Shown here in pieces: positions 17,978-27,493 of a stretch of 64,000 nucleotides of DNA. The position numbers were made by a program, and so were the translations under genes. This DNA comes from Spirochaetota bacterium. Lineage in GTDB: Bacteria; Spirochaetota; UBA4802; JAKQUI01. Position 1 is the stretch's first letter. Every line of letters begins with the position of its first letter. The stretch lies in assembly GCA_029562645.1 (NCBI GenBank), contig JAKQUI010000005.1, positions 257,961 through 321,960 on the forward strand, in the 5' to 3' direction. The notes under the pieces are model-generated. The model searched no databases, was not told the origin of the DNA, and was given only the letters and a program-made list of their open reading frames with translations.

Positions 17978-19774
17978 TCAGAAGTAATAGTAGATGCTCC
18001 GGTACTCCTCGATGTCCTCGCCGCGCCGCTCAAGCTCCTTGAGGTAGTCGTAGATGGGCACGTCCACGTCGATATAGGTGTCCACGAGCGCGAGCTTCTT
18101 CTCCCAGGGATGGAACTCGTACACGCGGCTGCCGTTCGGAAGGATGGTGAGCAGGGTATGGTTCTGCTCGGCGCGGATGTAGTTCTTCCCGAGGCGCGGG
18201 ACATTGTACACGGGCTCGTCGGTGCGCGCCAGTCCCGGCGCGAGGCGCGCCTCCTCCTTCACCTCCTGCTGCAGGCGAGCCATGGGCACCCGGTACTTCC
18301 GCGTTTCCTCTTTTCCTTTCGTGTTAAAGGTATAGTACGGGTCCACGCCGATGAGGCGCAGAAGGCGCCTGAGCGCCACGATCTCGAATCGCCGGCTGTT
18401 CTCCACCGTGAACACGGTCTGGTTGTACACCGACATGCCGCGCCGCTTGAAGCGCTGCACCGCGCCCATGGCCTCGTCGGTGATCTCGTAGGGATGCTCG
18501 AAGTGGGTGACGATCGCGACCTCGCGCCGCCCCGGTCGATGGTATCGCGCGATGCTGTCGGCCAGCGCCGAGGTGATCCGCTGCGGCAGCACCGCCGGCG
18601 TGCGCGTGCCGATGCGGATGCGCTCCACGTGGCCGATGTCGGCAAGGCGCGCCATGAGCGCATCGATCTGCCCGTCCTCCATGATGAGCGGGTCGCCGCC
18701 GGTCACGAGCACCTCGCTCACGGCGGGATGGTCCGCGATCCAGCCGAGGGCGGCCTCCAGCGCCTCGTCGGAGGCGCGGGCATTGTCGCAGAAGGCGTCC
18801 TCGATCTCCCAGTTGCGCTGGCAGTACACGCAGATCTGGCTGCAGGTGTTATAGGGCTTCAGGATCACGATGGACGGGTAGCGGCGCGTGACCAGATCGA
18901 TCGGCGAGGTGTCGTGCTCCATCATGAAGTCCAGCGAGTGCGAGCGGTCCTCGCGGTGCCGGAGCATCGAGGCCACGTAATCCGCGGGCGGGATCACCTG
19001 CGCGCGCACCGCGTGGTCGCGCCGCCGGTGCGGTTCGTCGTCCATCAGCGAGGCGTAGTAGGGGGTGATCCCGAAGGGCAGTCCCCCGACTTTCGCGCGC
19101 GCGATGCTCGATCGCTCCTCGTCGGAAAGCGTCACCAGCGCGCCCAGCTCGTCGGCGGTGCGGACGATGTGATCGAGCTGCCAGCGGTGATCGTTCCATT
19201 CGGCGTCGGTCGCGCCGTAGCGGCGCATGATCCGCGCGCGGTTCTCCGCGCGAAGCGCGCGGATCTCGTCATCGAGGCCCGAGGGATAGCGCTTCATGAA
19301 GCCCGCCACGCGCGCGGCCATGGCGTCCAGCTGCTCGGACCGCTCGATCGCCGCTTCGCGCCCGTGACGGTCCGCCGACACGCTGTAGATCTCGCGGTCG
19401 TACACGCGGCTGTTTCCCGTGGTGCCGATGAAGATGTGATACAGATCATCGAGGAAGGCGTCGGAGAGATCATCCGGGACGGAATCGTATTCCTCGCGGG
19501 CGAGCCGCCACAGCACCTCCATGATGCTGTAGCCGGTCAGGTTCTCGCTGCGCAGCGAGATGATGGTCCTGAGCGCATAGATGCAGTTGATCTGGAGCGA
19601 CCATTCCAGGCTCTTCGGCGCCATGAGATCGATGTGCAGCATGTTCGCCATATCATATAAATACGTGGACAGGCGATTTTTGGCCGTGCGGTAGTCCGGC
19701 GCGCTTTTCAGGATTTGCTGGATAACGGTATTACCCGAAAAGAGCCGCTCGCAATTTTCGCGCGTGAAATTCAT
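17978..19774 (-). CDS. KamA-family radical SAM protein (lysine 2,3-aminomutase-like), long form
   Basis: The 598-aa product holds the radical SAM cluster CSQICVYCQRNW at about residue 310, then EVLVTGGDPL and VERIRIGTRTPAVLPQRIT, all as in lysine 2,3-aminomutases. A PRLGKNYIR segment near residue 527 is the candidate PLP-lysine loop, differing from the GGGGK loop of classical enzymes. About 220 N-terminal residues are extra compared with enzymes of about 400 aa and are helical with no known domain. The family interconverts alpha- and beta-amino acids, or modifies EF-P lysine (EpmB); the substrate here is open. No EF-P gene is nearby. Confidence 0.82.
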   Translation of the reverse strand: MNFTRENCERLFSGNTVIQQILKSAPDYRTAKNRLSTYLYDMANMLHIDLMAPKSLEWSLQINCIYALRTIISLRSENLTGYSIMEVLWRLAREEYDSVPDDLSDAFLDDLYHIFIGTTGNSRVYDREIYSVSADRHGREAAIERSEQLDAMAARVAGFMKRYPSGLDDEIRALRAENRARIMRRYGATDAEWNDHRWQLDHIVRTADELGALVTLSDEERSSIARAKVGGLPFGITPYYASLMDDEPHRRRDHAVRAQVIPPADYVASMLRHREDRSHSLDFMMEHDTSPIDLVTRRYPSIVILKPYNTCSQICVYCQRNWEIEDAFCDNARASDEALEAALGWIADHPAVSEVLVTGGDPLIMEDGQIDALMARLADIGHVERIRIGTRTPAVLPQRITSALADSIARYHRPGRREVAIVTHFEHPYEITDEAMGAVQRFKRRGMSVYNQTVFTVENSRRFEIVALRRLLRLIGVDPYYTFNTKGKEETRKYRVPMARLQQEVKEEARLAPGLARTDEPVYNVPRLGKNYIRAEQNHTLLTILPNGSRVYEFHPWEKKLALVDTYIDVDVPIYDYLKELERRGEDIEEYRSIYYYF

Positions 19775-20023
19775 TTTATTAACAGGTCATACTGATTAGG
19801 CATGGAAAAATAACATATTTGTTAAGGTATGTCCATACATTTTTTAACAATATCTAAAACAGTACATAATAGGTTTAATTTTTTTATGCTAATCACAATC
19901 AGTATGTCGTACCTGCAGAGAAAAGCTATTGACGTGATAATATTAATATGTACCATCGGTATATAATGGAAATCTGATTCCCCAACGGCATCCTGATGCC
20001 GGCAGGCTCGCGAGGAAGGCCCC
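19775..20023. other. AT-rich 249-bp divergent control region
   Basis: This stretch between two divergent genes is markedly richer in A and T than its surroundings. It contains a TATAAT at 19962-19967 and a TTGACG at 19929-19934, but they are 27 bases apart, so they are not one standard promoter. No reading frame worth calling was seen. Confidence 0.45.
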
Positions 20024-20653
20024 ATGACAGAAGCTAGCATCACCGCACTTGGCAATCTCCGTACTCCGAACTCCTTCGAATGGTATCTCGTGCCATTCCT
20101 GGCCCTCGTCATCTATGCGTACAGCCTCGAGGTTCGCAGCGGGCACTGGGACCGGGTGATAACGGGCATCGGCTTCTTCGGGGGCGAGCTCATCTGGGAG
20201 ATGTTCAACGCGCTCGTGCTTCATTTCACGCAATACGCGGCGCTCTGGACCGTCAGCGGGAAGAGCGTGTTTCTCATCTTCGTGGGATTGAACGTGGAGA
20301 TCGCGCTGATGTTCGCCCTGGCGCCGCTCGCGCTTTTCAACGCGCTTCCAGCCGACCGCGGTCGAAAGATACTGGGCCTGTCGAACCGGATAGTCATCCC
20401 CGTGTGCTTCGGACTCTTCTGCGTGATGGTGGAGATCCTCTTGAACCGGTGGGGCGCGCTCGCCTGGGCGTATCGCTGGTGGAGCTGGCCCAATGTCTGG
20501 CTCATCATCATCGCGTACAGCGGGCCGTTCACCTTCATCGCCTGGTTCAATGATCGCGTTTCGCTGAAAAACAAGGCCTTCGCCGCGGCGGCTTGCTGGG
20601 CGCTCGCCGGCATCGGCTTTGTCGTGTTTGCCGTATTTCTTCGCTGGATTTGA
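20024..20653 (+). CDS. Hypothetical multi-spanning membrane protein
   Basis: The 209-aa product has about six hydrophobic helices, beginning EWYLVPFLALVIYAYSL. Trp-rich loops (ELIWEMFNALVLHF, WWSWPNVWLIII) and a final helix GIGFVVFAVFLRWI follow. I do not recognise the family. It stands alone, upstream of the adenylate cyclase and on the same strand, with about 120 bases between them. Confidence 0.6.
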   Translation: MTEASITALGNLRTPNSFEWYLVPFLALVIYAYSLEVRSGHWDRVITGIGFFGGELIWEMFNALVLHFTQYAALWTVSGKSVFLIFVGLNVEIALMFALAPLALFNALPADRGRKILGLSNRIVIPVCFGLFCVMVEILLNRWGALAWAYRWWSWPNVWLIIIAYSGPFTFIAWFNDRVSLKNKAFAAAACWALAGIGFVVFAVFLRWI

Positions 20654-20773
20654 TAGTCTGATCCGGCGTGCCAGGCGCCGTCGGTGCGTGACGCCCAAGA
20701 TATTTTAATTGACTGATTGCCGCGTTTCGGGCATTCTATCAAACAAGAAACGGCACACATTGGCGGCATCACC

Positions 20774-22657
20774 ATGACTATCGAGGACATCGCGAAGCCG
20801 GTCCGGCAATTCATCTACACGATGAAGATCCGCACCAAGCTCATCTCCATCATCTCGCTCATCATCGTCACGGCGCTCTCGGGGATGATCTTCCTGGCGA
20901 GCTATTTTTTCCGCAGCGACAACAAGCTGCGCATCGAGGAGAGCAACCACAAGATATCGGAGGTCACCGCGCTCAAGGTGCGCGCCGACTTCCTCGCCGT
21001 GGTGGAGAAGCTCAATATCATGGGCACCACCATGCTGCAGGACTTCCCGCAGAAGAAGCTCTTCACCGACCTCTTCTTCACCAACGACAAGGACTTCATC
21101 TTCGCGGGCATCGCCGCCGGGTCGGCCGGGAGCCCGGCGATCGCCGTGACGCGCAGCATCGCCAATGCGGCCTTCCTCGCCGAAAACCAGATGACGCCCG
21201 CGGCGATCGACGCGATCACCCGCACGGCCGCGCCGCAGTTCGCGCGCTCGTTCGGCGGCGAGGCGGTGGTGCAAAACCTCTCCGACAGCTTCAAGATGCC
21301 GGTGATCGGGATCAGCATCCCCTTCCAGCGCGACGGGACGCGCGTGGCCACCATCGCCATCGCCTATCTCAAGCTCGACCGCTTCCTGCAGGCCTTCCGG
21401 CAGGCGGGCATCACCGAGACCTTCATGGTGAACGACCAGGGCGACATCATCGCGCACTCCGACAGCAAGATCGTCCTCTCGCGGGGCAACTACCTCGCGC
21501 TGCCCATTGTGCAGCGGATGATGAAGAGCAAGTACGACAACGAGCAGACCCGCTACCGCGACACGGGCGGGGTGTACCACCTGGGCTCGTTCAAGAAGAT
21601 CGGCTTCAGCGGCATCGGAATTGTCGCGACCGTTCCCGAGGAAAAGGCCTTCCAGGCGGTCTACAGCATTCAGCGGCGTAACATCTACATCATGATCATC
21701 TTCCTGAACCTGGCGATCCTCGTGGTGTTCTTCTTCTCCAAAACGCTCACCACGCCGCTGGTGCGGCTCGTGGGCGCGACCGCGCAGATCGAGCAGGGAA
21801 ACTTCCGGGTGGACATCGCGCCCACCTCCGGCGACGAGATCGGCCAGCTCACGCGCTCGTTCGTGTCGATGGGACAGGGCCTCGAGGAGCGCGAGCGCCT
21901 CAAGGACACCTTCGGGAAGTTCGTGAACAAGGAGATCGCCGAGCAGGTGCTCAAGGGCGAGATCAAGCTGGGCGGCGAGCGCAAGACCGCCTGCATCTTC
22001 TTCTCGGACATCCGGTCCTTCACCGCCATCTCGGAGAAGCTGGAGCCGGAGGAGGTGGTCGAATTCCTCAACGAGTACATGACGCGGATGGTGCAGTGCG
22101 TGAACAACACCAACGGCAACGTGGACAAGTTCATCGGCGACGCGATCATGGCCGTATGGGGCGCGCCCATCTCGCACGGCAACGACACCGCGAACGCCGT
22201 CAGCGGCGCGCTCATGATGCGCAACGAGCTCATGGGCTTCAACCGCGGGCGCGGCGGCGACAAGAAGCCCATCATCAAGATCGGGTGCGGGATCAACACC
22301 GGCCCGGTGCTCGCGGGGCAGATCGGCTCCGATGAGCGCATGGAGTACACGGTGATCGGCGACACCGTGAACCTCGCCTCGCGGATCGAGGCGCTCAACA
22401 AGCCCTTCGGCACCGACATCCTCATCTCCGAGGATTCCTACGCGATCGTGAAGGACCTCTTCGTCTGCGAGCCGATGCAGAAGATCAAGGTGAAGGGCAA
22501 GTCGGAGCCGCAGCAGATCTACGCGGTGCTGGGGCGGATGAACGACCCGTCGGCCCCGAAGAGCCTCGACGAGCTGCGCGCGATGTTGGGGATCGAGATG
22601 AAGGGCAAGCCGGACGCCGCCCCCGAGGAAGAAGTGAAGTATGAGATTATTGAATAG
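20774..22657 (+). CDS. Membrane class III adenylate cyclase with dCACHE-like sensor and HAMP
   Basis: The 627-aa product has a first membrane helix at residues about 22-48 and an extracytoplasmic region (about 50-295) with dCACHE-like features (TFMVNDQGDIIAHSD, GIGIVATVPEEKAF). A second helix (about 300-325), HAMP (about 325-380) and a cyclase domain (about 410-590) follow. Catalytic residues are present: both metal aspartates (FFSDIRSFT, DKFIGDAIMAVWG) and the transition-state Asn/Arg (IGDTVNLASR). The Lys of DKFIGD with Thr in EYTVIGD fits ATP as substrate. It should make cAMP in response to an external ligand. The gene overlaps the next by 17 bases. Confidence 0.9.
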   Translation: MTIEDIAKPVRQFIYTMKIRTKLISIISLIIVTALSGMIFLASYFFRSDNKLRIEESNHKISEVTALKVRADFLAVVEKLNIMGTTMLQDFPQKKLFTDLFFTNDKDFIFAGIAAGSAGSPAIAVTRSIANAAFLAENQMTPAAIDAITRTAAPQFARSFGGEAVVQNLSDSFKMPVIGISIPFQRDGTRVATIAIAYLKLDRFLQAFRQAGITETFMVNDQGDIIAHSDSKIVLSRGNYLALPIVQRMMKSKYDNEQTRYRDTGGVYHLGSFKKIGFSGIGIVATVPEEKAFQAVYSIQRRNIYIMIIFLNLAILVVFFFSKTLTTPLVRLVGATAQIEQGNFRVDIAPTSGDEIGQLTRSFVSMGQGLEERERLKDTFGKFVNKEIAEQVLKGEIKLGGERKTACIFFSDIRSFTAISEKLEPEEVVEFLNEYMTRMVQCVNNTNGNVDKFIGDAIMAVWGAPISHGNDTANAVSGALMMRNELMGFNRGRGGDKKPIIKIGCGINTGPVLAGQIGSDERMEYTVIGDTVNLASRIEALNKPFGTDILISEDSYAIVKDLFVCEPMQKIKVKGKSEPQQIYAVLGRMNDPSAPKSLDELRAMLGIEMKGKPDAAPEEEVKYEIIE

Positions 22658-25600
22658 GCTGTCGACCCTCAGCGCCGACGCGATCGCGCTGGGCGCGAGC
22701 GCCGTCATCATCGCCACCTTCTCGACGCTCCTGTACGCCGATCTCTCCGCCCGGCTCGACGCGGGGGACGCCGTCCAGATCGGCACCATCACCTACAAGA
22801 AGCGCGTCGCGCAGCGGAAGTACGGGGCCCAGGTGATATGGGAGGACGTCGAGCAGAACGTCCCCGTGTTCAACAACGATTCCGTGCGCACCTCGGACAG
22901 CTCCGAGGCGGTGATCCGGCTCGCGGACGGCACGGACATCCAGCTCGAGGACAACAGCATGATCCTGCTCTCGATGGCCGAGGGCGCCATCAACATAAAC
23001 TTCGAACACGGGTCCATCTTCGCGCGCCGGGGCGATGTCGCCGCGAAGGACATCCAGCAGGTGAAAATCGTATCCAAGGACGCGAACGTCTCCATCGAAA
23101 AGAGCGATGTGAAGCTCACCAAGGACGAGAACAAGGACCTCAATCTCACCGTGACCAAGGGGACCGCCAAGATCGAGACCGGCTCCGAGGTGAAGACCAT
23201 AAAAGAGGACCAGCGGGTCGTCGTGTCGCAGGGCGCGAAGGAGGCGAAGGTCTACGATATCCGCCTGCGCCTTGCCGCGCCGGAGGCGAACCGGTTCTTC
23301 GTGACCCAGCAGGCGAATCAGCCGATATCCTTCTCCTGGGAGCCCGTGAGCGGCGCGACCGAGGTGTTCTTCGAGATCGCCCCCGACAGCGCCGTCTCGC
23401 GCCCCGTCGTCTCGCGGCGCGTCGACGGAACGACCGCCGCGGCCGTCCTGGGCGCGGGGAGCCATTACTGGCGCCTGCGCGCGAAAAACGCCGGCGGCGG
23501 CGTCGAGTACAGCGAGACGCGCAAGCTCACCATCGTGCAGGACCGGCCGGTGCGGCTCACGACGCCCATGAACGGCGCGCAGTTCGCCTTTGTGGCGCGG
23601 GCGCCGATCATCGGCTTTCGCTGGGAGTCCAACGCCCTCGCGACCGGCTACACCGTCGAGGTGGCCGCAGACGCGGCGTTCACGCGAATCGTCCGCTCTG
23701 TTCCGGCAAACCTCACGGAGATCGCGGTGGACTCGCTCGGCGAGGGCGTCTACTTCTGGCGAGTCCGCACGTCGGTGGAGATCGCCGCGGGCGGATATGC
23801 CGGGTCCAGCACCGTGCACCAGTTCACCGTGTCCCGCAAGAAGGCGCTGGAGCCGCCGGTCCTCATCGCGCCGGCCGGCGATCGCGTCATCAGCGCCGGC
23901 GTCGTGAAATCGGCGGGGCTCATGTTCAGCTGGCGGCCGGACCCCCAGATCCGTTCGTACCGCCTGTCCATCGCACGCGACCAGGGTTTTTCGCAGGGCG
24001 TTATCACCATTTCGAATAACGGTAATTTTTACGAGCTGGACCGCCCGCTGCCCGAGGGCCAGTACTACTGGCGCGTCCAGGGAGTCGGAGCGCCCGGCGA
24101 GGAGCCGGTGCTGTCGGCCGTGCGGCGCTTCACCGTGAGCTCGCCCGAGTCGATCAGGGCGCTCGCCCCGGCCACGGGCGCGGTGATCACCGTCAAGAGC
24201 GCGGAGAAGACGGTCCCCGTCGCCTTCAGCTGGAAACCGGCCGGAATGGCCGGGCGCTACCAGTTCGAGCTGGCGCGCGACCGCGACTTCGCGGTTCTGC
24301 ACACGCGACAGCTGGTCAGCGGCACGGGGGTGACCGTTCCCCTCGGCGAGGCGGGCGCGTACTTCTGGCGGGTGCGCCTCATCGACGATTCGCGCGCGGA
24401 GGTGATGTCCAGCGATACGCTGCCGCTGTCCGTGAACCGCCTGGAGCCGGAGAAGCCGAAGGCGGTGTTAGTGGTGATCGCGCCGGCAGCGGCGAAGGGC
24501 GCCGCTATCAGCATCGACGGGAAGCTAATGGGGCACGATATGGTCCGCGTGGAACCGAAGCCGGGCGTCGCGGTGCGCGTCGAGATCGCCGCGAAGGAGT
24601 TTGAGCCCTACCAGAAGTCGGTGACGCTCGCGGATGGACAGACCCTGGAGCTGCGCGCGGAGATGGCGGGCGTGAAGAAAAAGGAGCGGGCCGCGCCAAT
24701 AGCCGACATGGCGGCGCCCATCGTGGCAACGCCGGTCACCGCGGCGGGCGGCATTCTCATTGTTGGCTCGAACGACGGTCGGGTGTCGGGTTTCCGGAAG
24801 GACGGGTCGCGGGCGTGGAACACCAATCTGCAGAAGCGGTTCGAGTCGGCGCCTGCGGTCCAGCAGTCGCAGGTCTTCGTCGTGACCGTCGACGGCACGC
24901 TCTACTGCATCAACGCGCAAAGCGGCGCGGTCGTGTGGAGCCGCAAAGCGGCGGGCACCATGCTCTTCGGATCGAAGCCGCTCGTGGTGGGCGATCGGGT
25001 GTATTTGGCCACGGGCCAGGGCGTGGTGCAGGCGTTTTCCACGTCGGGGGCCGAACTGTGGCAGAAGCGGCTCGATGGCGGCATCTACTGCTCGCCCGCC
25101 CATCATGACGGCGTCGTGTATGTTGGGACGAACAACTACCGGCTCCATGCCCTGAAGGCGTCCAATGGCGCCGAGCTGTGGGCCTATGAACTGGACGGCC
25201 GTATCGTGGCCATGCCCGTTGTCGCCGACGGCGCGCTCTATGTCGGCTCCTTCGCGGGAAGCGTCTATTCCCTTACCGCGAAGAAGGGCGCGCTCAATTG
25301 GAAATTCCTAGCCGGCGATGCGATTCTCGCGCCGCCGACGCCATATCGCGGCACGGTGTACGCCGGGACGAGCGCCGGGACGGTATTCGCCATCGCGGCC
25401 GACAACGGAAAGGAGCGCTGGCGCTATCGATCCGGCGGGAAGATACAGGCCGAGGCCGTTGCGCTGCGGGACACCGTGTACGTTCCCGCCGGACGGACGA
25501 TTTTCGCCCTTGCCGCGGCGACGGGGGCGCTGGAATGGAAGCGGGACTTCGATCATGCCGTCACAACGTCGGCTGCGGCCGTGGGGGACGAATTGTTCTT

Positions 25601-25661
25601 CGGGCTGGATAACGGCCGCGTCGTGTCGGTGCGCACGGACCTCGGAACGCGCGTCCGGTGA
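22641..25661 (+). CDS. FecR-domain / fibronectin-like / PEGA / PQQ-propeller envelope protein
   Basis: The 1006-aa product has one N-terminal membrane helix (residues about 15-35). A FecR-type domain lies at about 75-150 (NNDSVRTSDSSEAVIRLADG, then FEHGSIFARRG). Four fibronectin-like repeats of about 100 residues end in YWRLR, FWRVR, YWRVQ and FWRVR. A PEGA-like stretch (AISIDGKLMGHDMVRV, FEPYQKSV) is followed by a C-terminal propeller of about six PQQ-like blades (YCINAQSGAVVWSRK, LHALKASNGAELWAYE, VFAIAADNGKERWRYR). It should face the periplasm. Its start lies inside the adenylate cyclase gene, so the two are probably translated together. No enzymatic motif is seen. Confidence 0.8.
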   Translation: MRLLNRLSTLSADAIALGASAVIIATFSTLLYADLSARLDAGDAVQIGTITYKKRVAQRKYGAQVIWEDVEQNVPVFNNDSVRTSDSSEAVIRLADGTDIQLEDNSMILLSMAEGAININFEHGSIFARRGDVAAKDIQQVKIVSKDANVSIEKSDVKLTKDENKDLNLTVTKGTAKIETGSEVKTIKEDQRVVVSQGAKEAKVYDIRLRLAAPEANRFFVTQQANQPISFSWEPVSGATEVFFEIAPDSAVSRPVVSRRVDGTTAAAVLGAGSHYWRLRAKNAGGGVEYSETRKLTIVQDRPVRLTTPMNGAQFAFVARAPIIGFRWESNALATGYTVEVAADAAFTRIVRSVPANLTEIAVDSLGEGVYFWRVRTSVEIAAGGYAGSSTVHQFTVSRKKALEPPVLIAPAGDRVISAGVVKSAGLMFSWRPDPQIRSYRLSIARDQGFSQGVITISNNGNFYELDRPLPEGQYYWRVQGVGAPGEEPVLSAVRRFTVSSPESIRALAPATGAVITVKSAEKTVPVAFSWKPAGMAGRYQFELARDRDFAVLHTRQLVSGTGVTVPLGEAGAYFWRVRLIDDSRAEVMSSDTLPLSVNRLEPEKPKAVLVVIAPAAAKGAAISIDGKLMGHDMVRVEPKPGVAVRVEIAAKEFEPYQKSVTLADGQTLELRAEMAGVKKKERAAPIADMAAPIVATPVTAAGGILIVGSNDGRVSGFRKDGSRAWNTNLQKRFESAPAVQQSQVFVVTVDGTLYCINAQSGAVVWSRKAAGTMLFGSKPLVVGDRVYLATGQGVVQAFSTSGAELWQKRLDGGIYCSPAHHDGVVYVGTNNYRLHALKASNGAELWAYELDGRIVAMPVVADGALYVGSFAGSVYSLTAKKGALNWKFLAGDAILAPPTPYRGTVYAGTSAGTVFAIAADNGKERWRYRSGGKIQAEAVALRDTVYVPAGRTIFALAAATGALEWKRDFDHAVTTSAAAVGDELFFGLDNGRVVSVRTDLGTRVR

Positions 25662-25803
25662 CGCGCCGCGCGCATGTAAAAATTGCGCTGCGCGCGCTAA
25701 TTTATGATTGTAGTATTTCCCGGCAGCCGCATACCGGATTCGGAAGGCGCCGCGCGCGCCGCCCGGGCGGAACGAATTCGCATATCACAGGAAAGGAATG
25801 CAT

Positions 25804-26454
25804 ATGGACACCAAAAAGAAGAGAACCAAGCTGATTCTGCATAAGATTCAGGTTCGCACCACCATGTCGGTCATGGGGATCGTGTTCCTCGGGGTCGCCA
25901 TCATCATCGCCCTGATCGCGGTGAGCGTGAACTACAACCACAATCAGCTCTCCGACATCATCAAAAAGAACTCCCACATTATCCATCGGATCGACAATAT
26001 CGCCGCCATCCAGGACAATGTGGTGGAGGACCTAATGACCTACTCGTACTCCGTGGCCGATCCCCGGCAGAAGCTGGCGATCCAGGAATTCGCCATGGAC
26101 CACTACAAGAACATCACCGCGATCAAGAAGAACGTGTCCGACACGAAGAACAACATCACGACCGTCCAGAACATCCTGCGGTTCAACAATATCCTGCTCA
26201 TCGCGATCATCGTGATCGTGGTGGTGCAGGGCATCGTGCTGTATTATCTCGGGATACGGATCAGCCACAAGTTCACCGGGCCCATCATGGTCATATCGGA
26301 CTTCCTGCGCGACTTCATCGAGGGCAAGAAGGCCACCCTGCGGCCCCTGCGCAAGGACGACGAACTCCGGGAGTTCTACTACCTGTTCGCCCGGGCGGTG
26401 AAGATGGTGCGGCAGCGCGAGCGCGATCTGCACAAGCGGGTCGACGGCAAGTGA
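25804..26454 (+). CDS. Two-TM membrane sensor-like protein with HAMP-like end
   Basis: The 216-aa product (from the ATG six bases after AGGAAAGGA) has a membrane helix at about residues 20-43 and a helical extracytoplasmic stretch of about 80 residues. A second helix follows (LLIAIIVIVVVQGIVLYYLG), then a HAMP-like segment starting RISHKFTGPIMVISDFLRDF. It ends in a basic helix with no output domain. Such kinase-less receptors may act through dimer contacts with other HAMP proteins. Neighbours are the FecR-propeller protein and a lipoprotein in the same direction. Confidence 0.6.
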   Translation: MDTKKKRTKLILHKIQVRTTMSVMGIVFLGVAIIIALIAVSVNYNHNQLSDIIKKNSHIIHRIDNIAAIQDNVVEDLMTYSYSVADPRQKLAIQEFAMDHYKNITAIKKNVSDTKNNITTVQNILRFNNILLIAIIVIVVVQGIVLYYLGIRISHKFTGPIMVISDFLRDFIEGKKATLRPLRKDDELREFYYLFARAVKMVRQRERDLHKRVDGK

Positions 26455-26490
26455 CGGCGGCGCGCATGACTCGGGAAGGAGAATGAAACC

Positions 26491-27468
26491 ATGAACAAGC
26501 ATATACTGGCGCGGTGCGCGGCGGCGGCCTGCGCGGCGCTGATGGCCGCCGGCTGCGCCCGGGACGCGTCGCGGTTCGACGAGGCGACCCCCGCGGCGAG
26601 CGGATCGTACCGCATCTTCAAGCAAACGTACTACCGGCAGGGAAAATTTCGCGAGTATCATTTCTACGAGAGCGACTCGGCGGGGAACACCTTCAGCGAA
26701 TCCATCCAGCGCTCGGACGGCCTGCTGCACGGCGCCACCAAGCGCTACAAAAAAGAGGGCGATACCGTCAAGGTGCTGGTCTACGACAACCAGGACAACC
26801 TGAAAAGCTACGTGGTCCAGGAGTACGATCCGGTCCACAAGAACATCGTGAAGCTGTCCAATTACGACAAGAACGACCGGCTGCGCACGTACATCACCTT
26901 CGAGTACGACGCCGCGGGCACCCTCATGAAGAAGTCCAATTTCGACGCGGCGGGCAAGCCCACCGGCTACCAGTTCGAGTTCGACAAGAACGGCAACCTC
27001 GTGAAGGATTCGTATTACGAGGCGGGTGCCCTGCGGCGCTATAGCGTCCACGAATACGACGCGCAGAACAACCTGGTGAAGCGCACGCGCTTCGACGGGC
27101 AGGGCCGGCTCGATTCGTACAAGATGTTCACCTACAATGACCGCGGGATGCTCGCCGAGCACCAGAACTATTCCGCGTCCAGCGCGCTCCTGTGGAACAT
27201 GGTGTCCTCGTACGACGCCGCGGGCCGCCGCGTCAAGGTGCAGTACTTCGAGCGCGAGGGCGGCGGGATGGGCCTCAAGTTCACGAAGGAATTCACCTAC
27301 GACGACAAGGGCAATCTCGCGAAGGTCGCGACCTACGACCGCGCCGGCAACATCACCGGCTCGGGCGTCTACAAGTACGACGCCAAGGGGAACAAGACGC
27401 GCCAGGAGTATTTCGACGAGCGAAACGAGCTCCTGGGGTTTTCGATATACGACTACGACATGCAGTGA
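26491..27468 (+). CDS. Lipoprotein with YD/RHS-like repeats
   Basis: The 325-aa product begins with a lipoprotein signal (LMAAGC, Cys at about residue 22). The rest is a run of about ten units of 20-25 residues built on FEYDAAGTLMKKSNFDAAGK, as in EFDKNGNLVKDSYY, HEYDAQNNLVKRTRF and YKYDAKGNKTRQEYF. YD repeats of this kind form beta-sheet carbohydrate-binding or shell structures in RHS proteins and related lipoproteins. There is no RHS core motif or toxin tail. It probably sits on the outer membrane. AAGGAGAATGAAACC precedes the start. Confidence 0.75.
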   Translation: MNKHILARCAAAACAALMAAGCARDASRFDEATPAASGSYRIFKQTYYRQGKFREYHFYESDSAGNTFSESIQRSDGLLHGATKRYKKEGDTVKVLVYDNQDNLKSYVVQEYDPVHKNIVKLSNYDKNDRLRTYITFEYDAAGTLMKKSNFDAAGKPTGYQFEFDKNGNLVKDSYYEAGALRRYSVHEYDAQNNLVKRTRFDGQGRLDSYKMFTYNDRGMLAEHQNYSASSALLWNMVSSYDAAGRRVKVQYFEREGGGMGLKFTKEFTYDDKGNLAKVATYDRAGNITGSGVYKYDAKGNKTRQEYFDERNELLGFSIYDYDMQ

Positions 27469-27493
27469 GCTGTCGCATCACGGCGGGGGTGTG

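Noticed and set aside
18110-19660. 516-codon plus-strand frame opposite the KamA-family gene
   Set aside because: Antisense to a radical SAM protein with a clear CxxxCxxC; composition is typical of a shadow frame.
19929-19967. TTGACG and TATAAT as a promoter for the membrane protein at 20024
   Set aside because: The spacing is 27 bases, far from the 16-18 needed.
20705-22792. 695-codon open frame opposite the adenylate cyclase
   Set aside because: The plus strand codes a complete cyclase. The opposite frame is rich in Arg/His/Asp repeats and lacks any motif.
27197-27460. YD repeats as an RHS toxin C-terminus
   Set aside because: There is no RHS core motif or toxin domain; the gene ends cleanly after the repeats as a lipoprotein.
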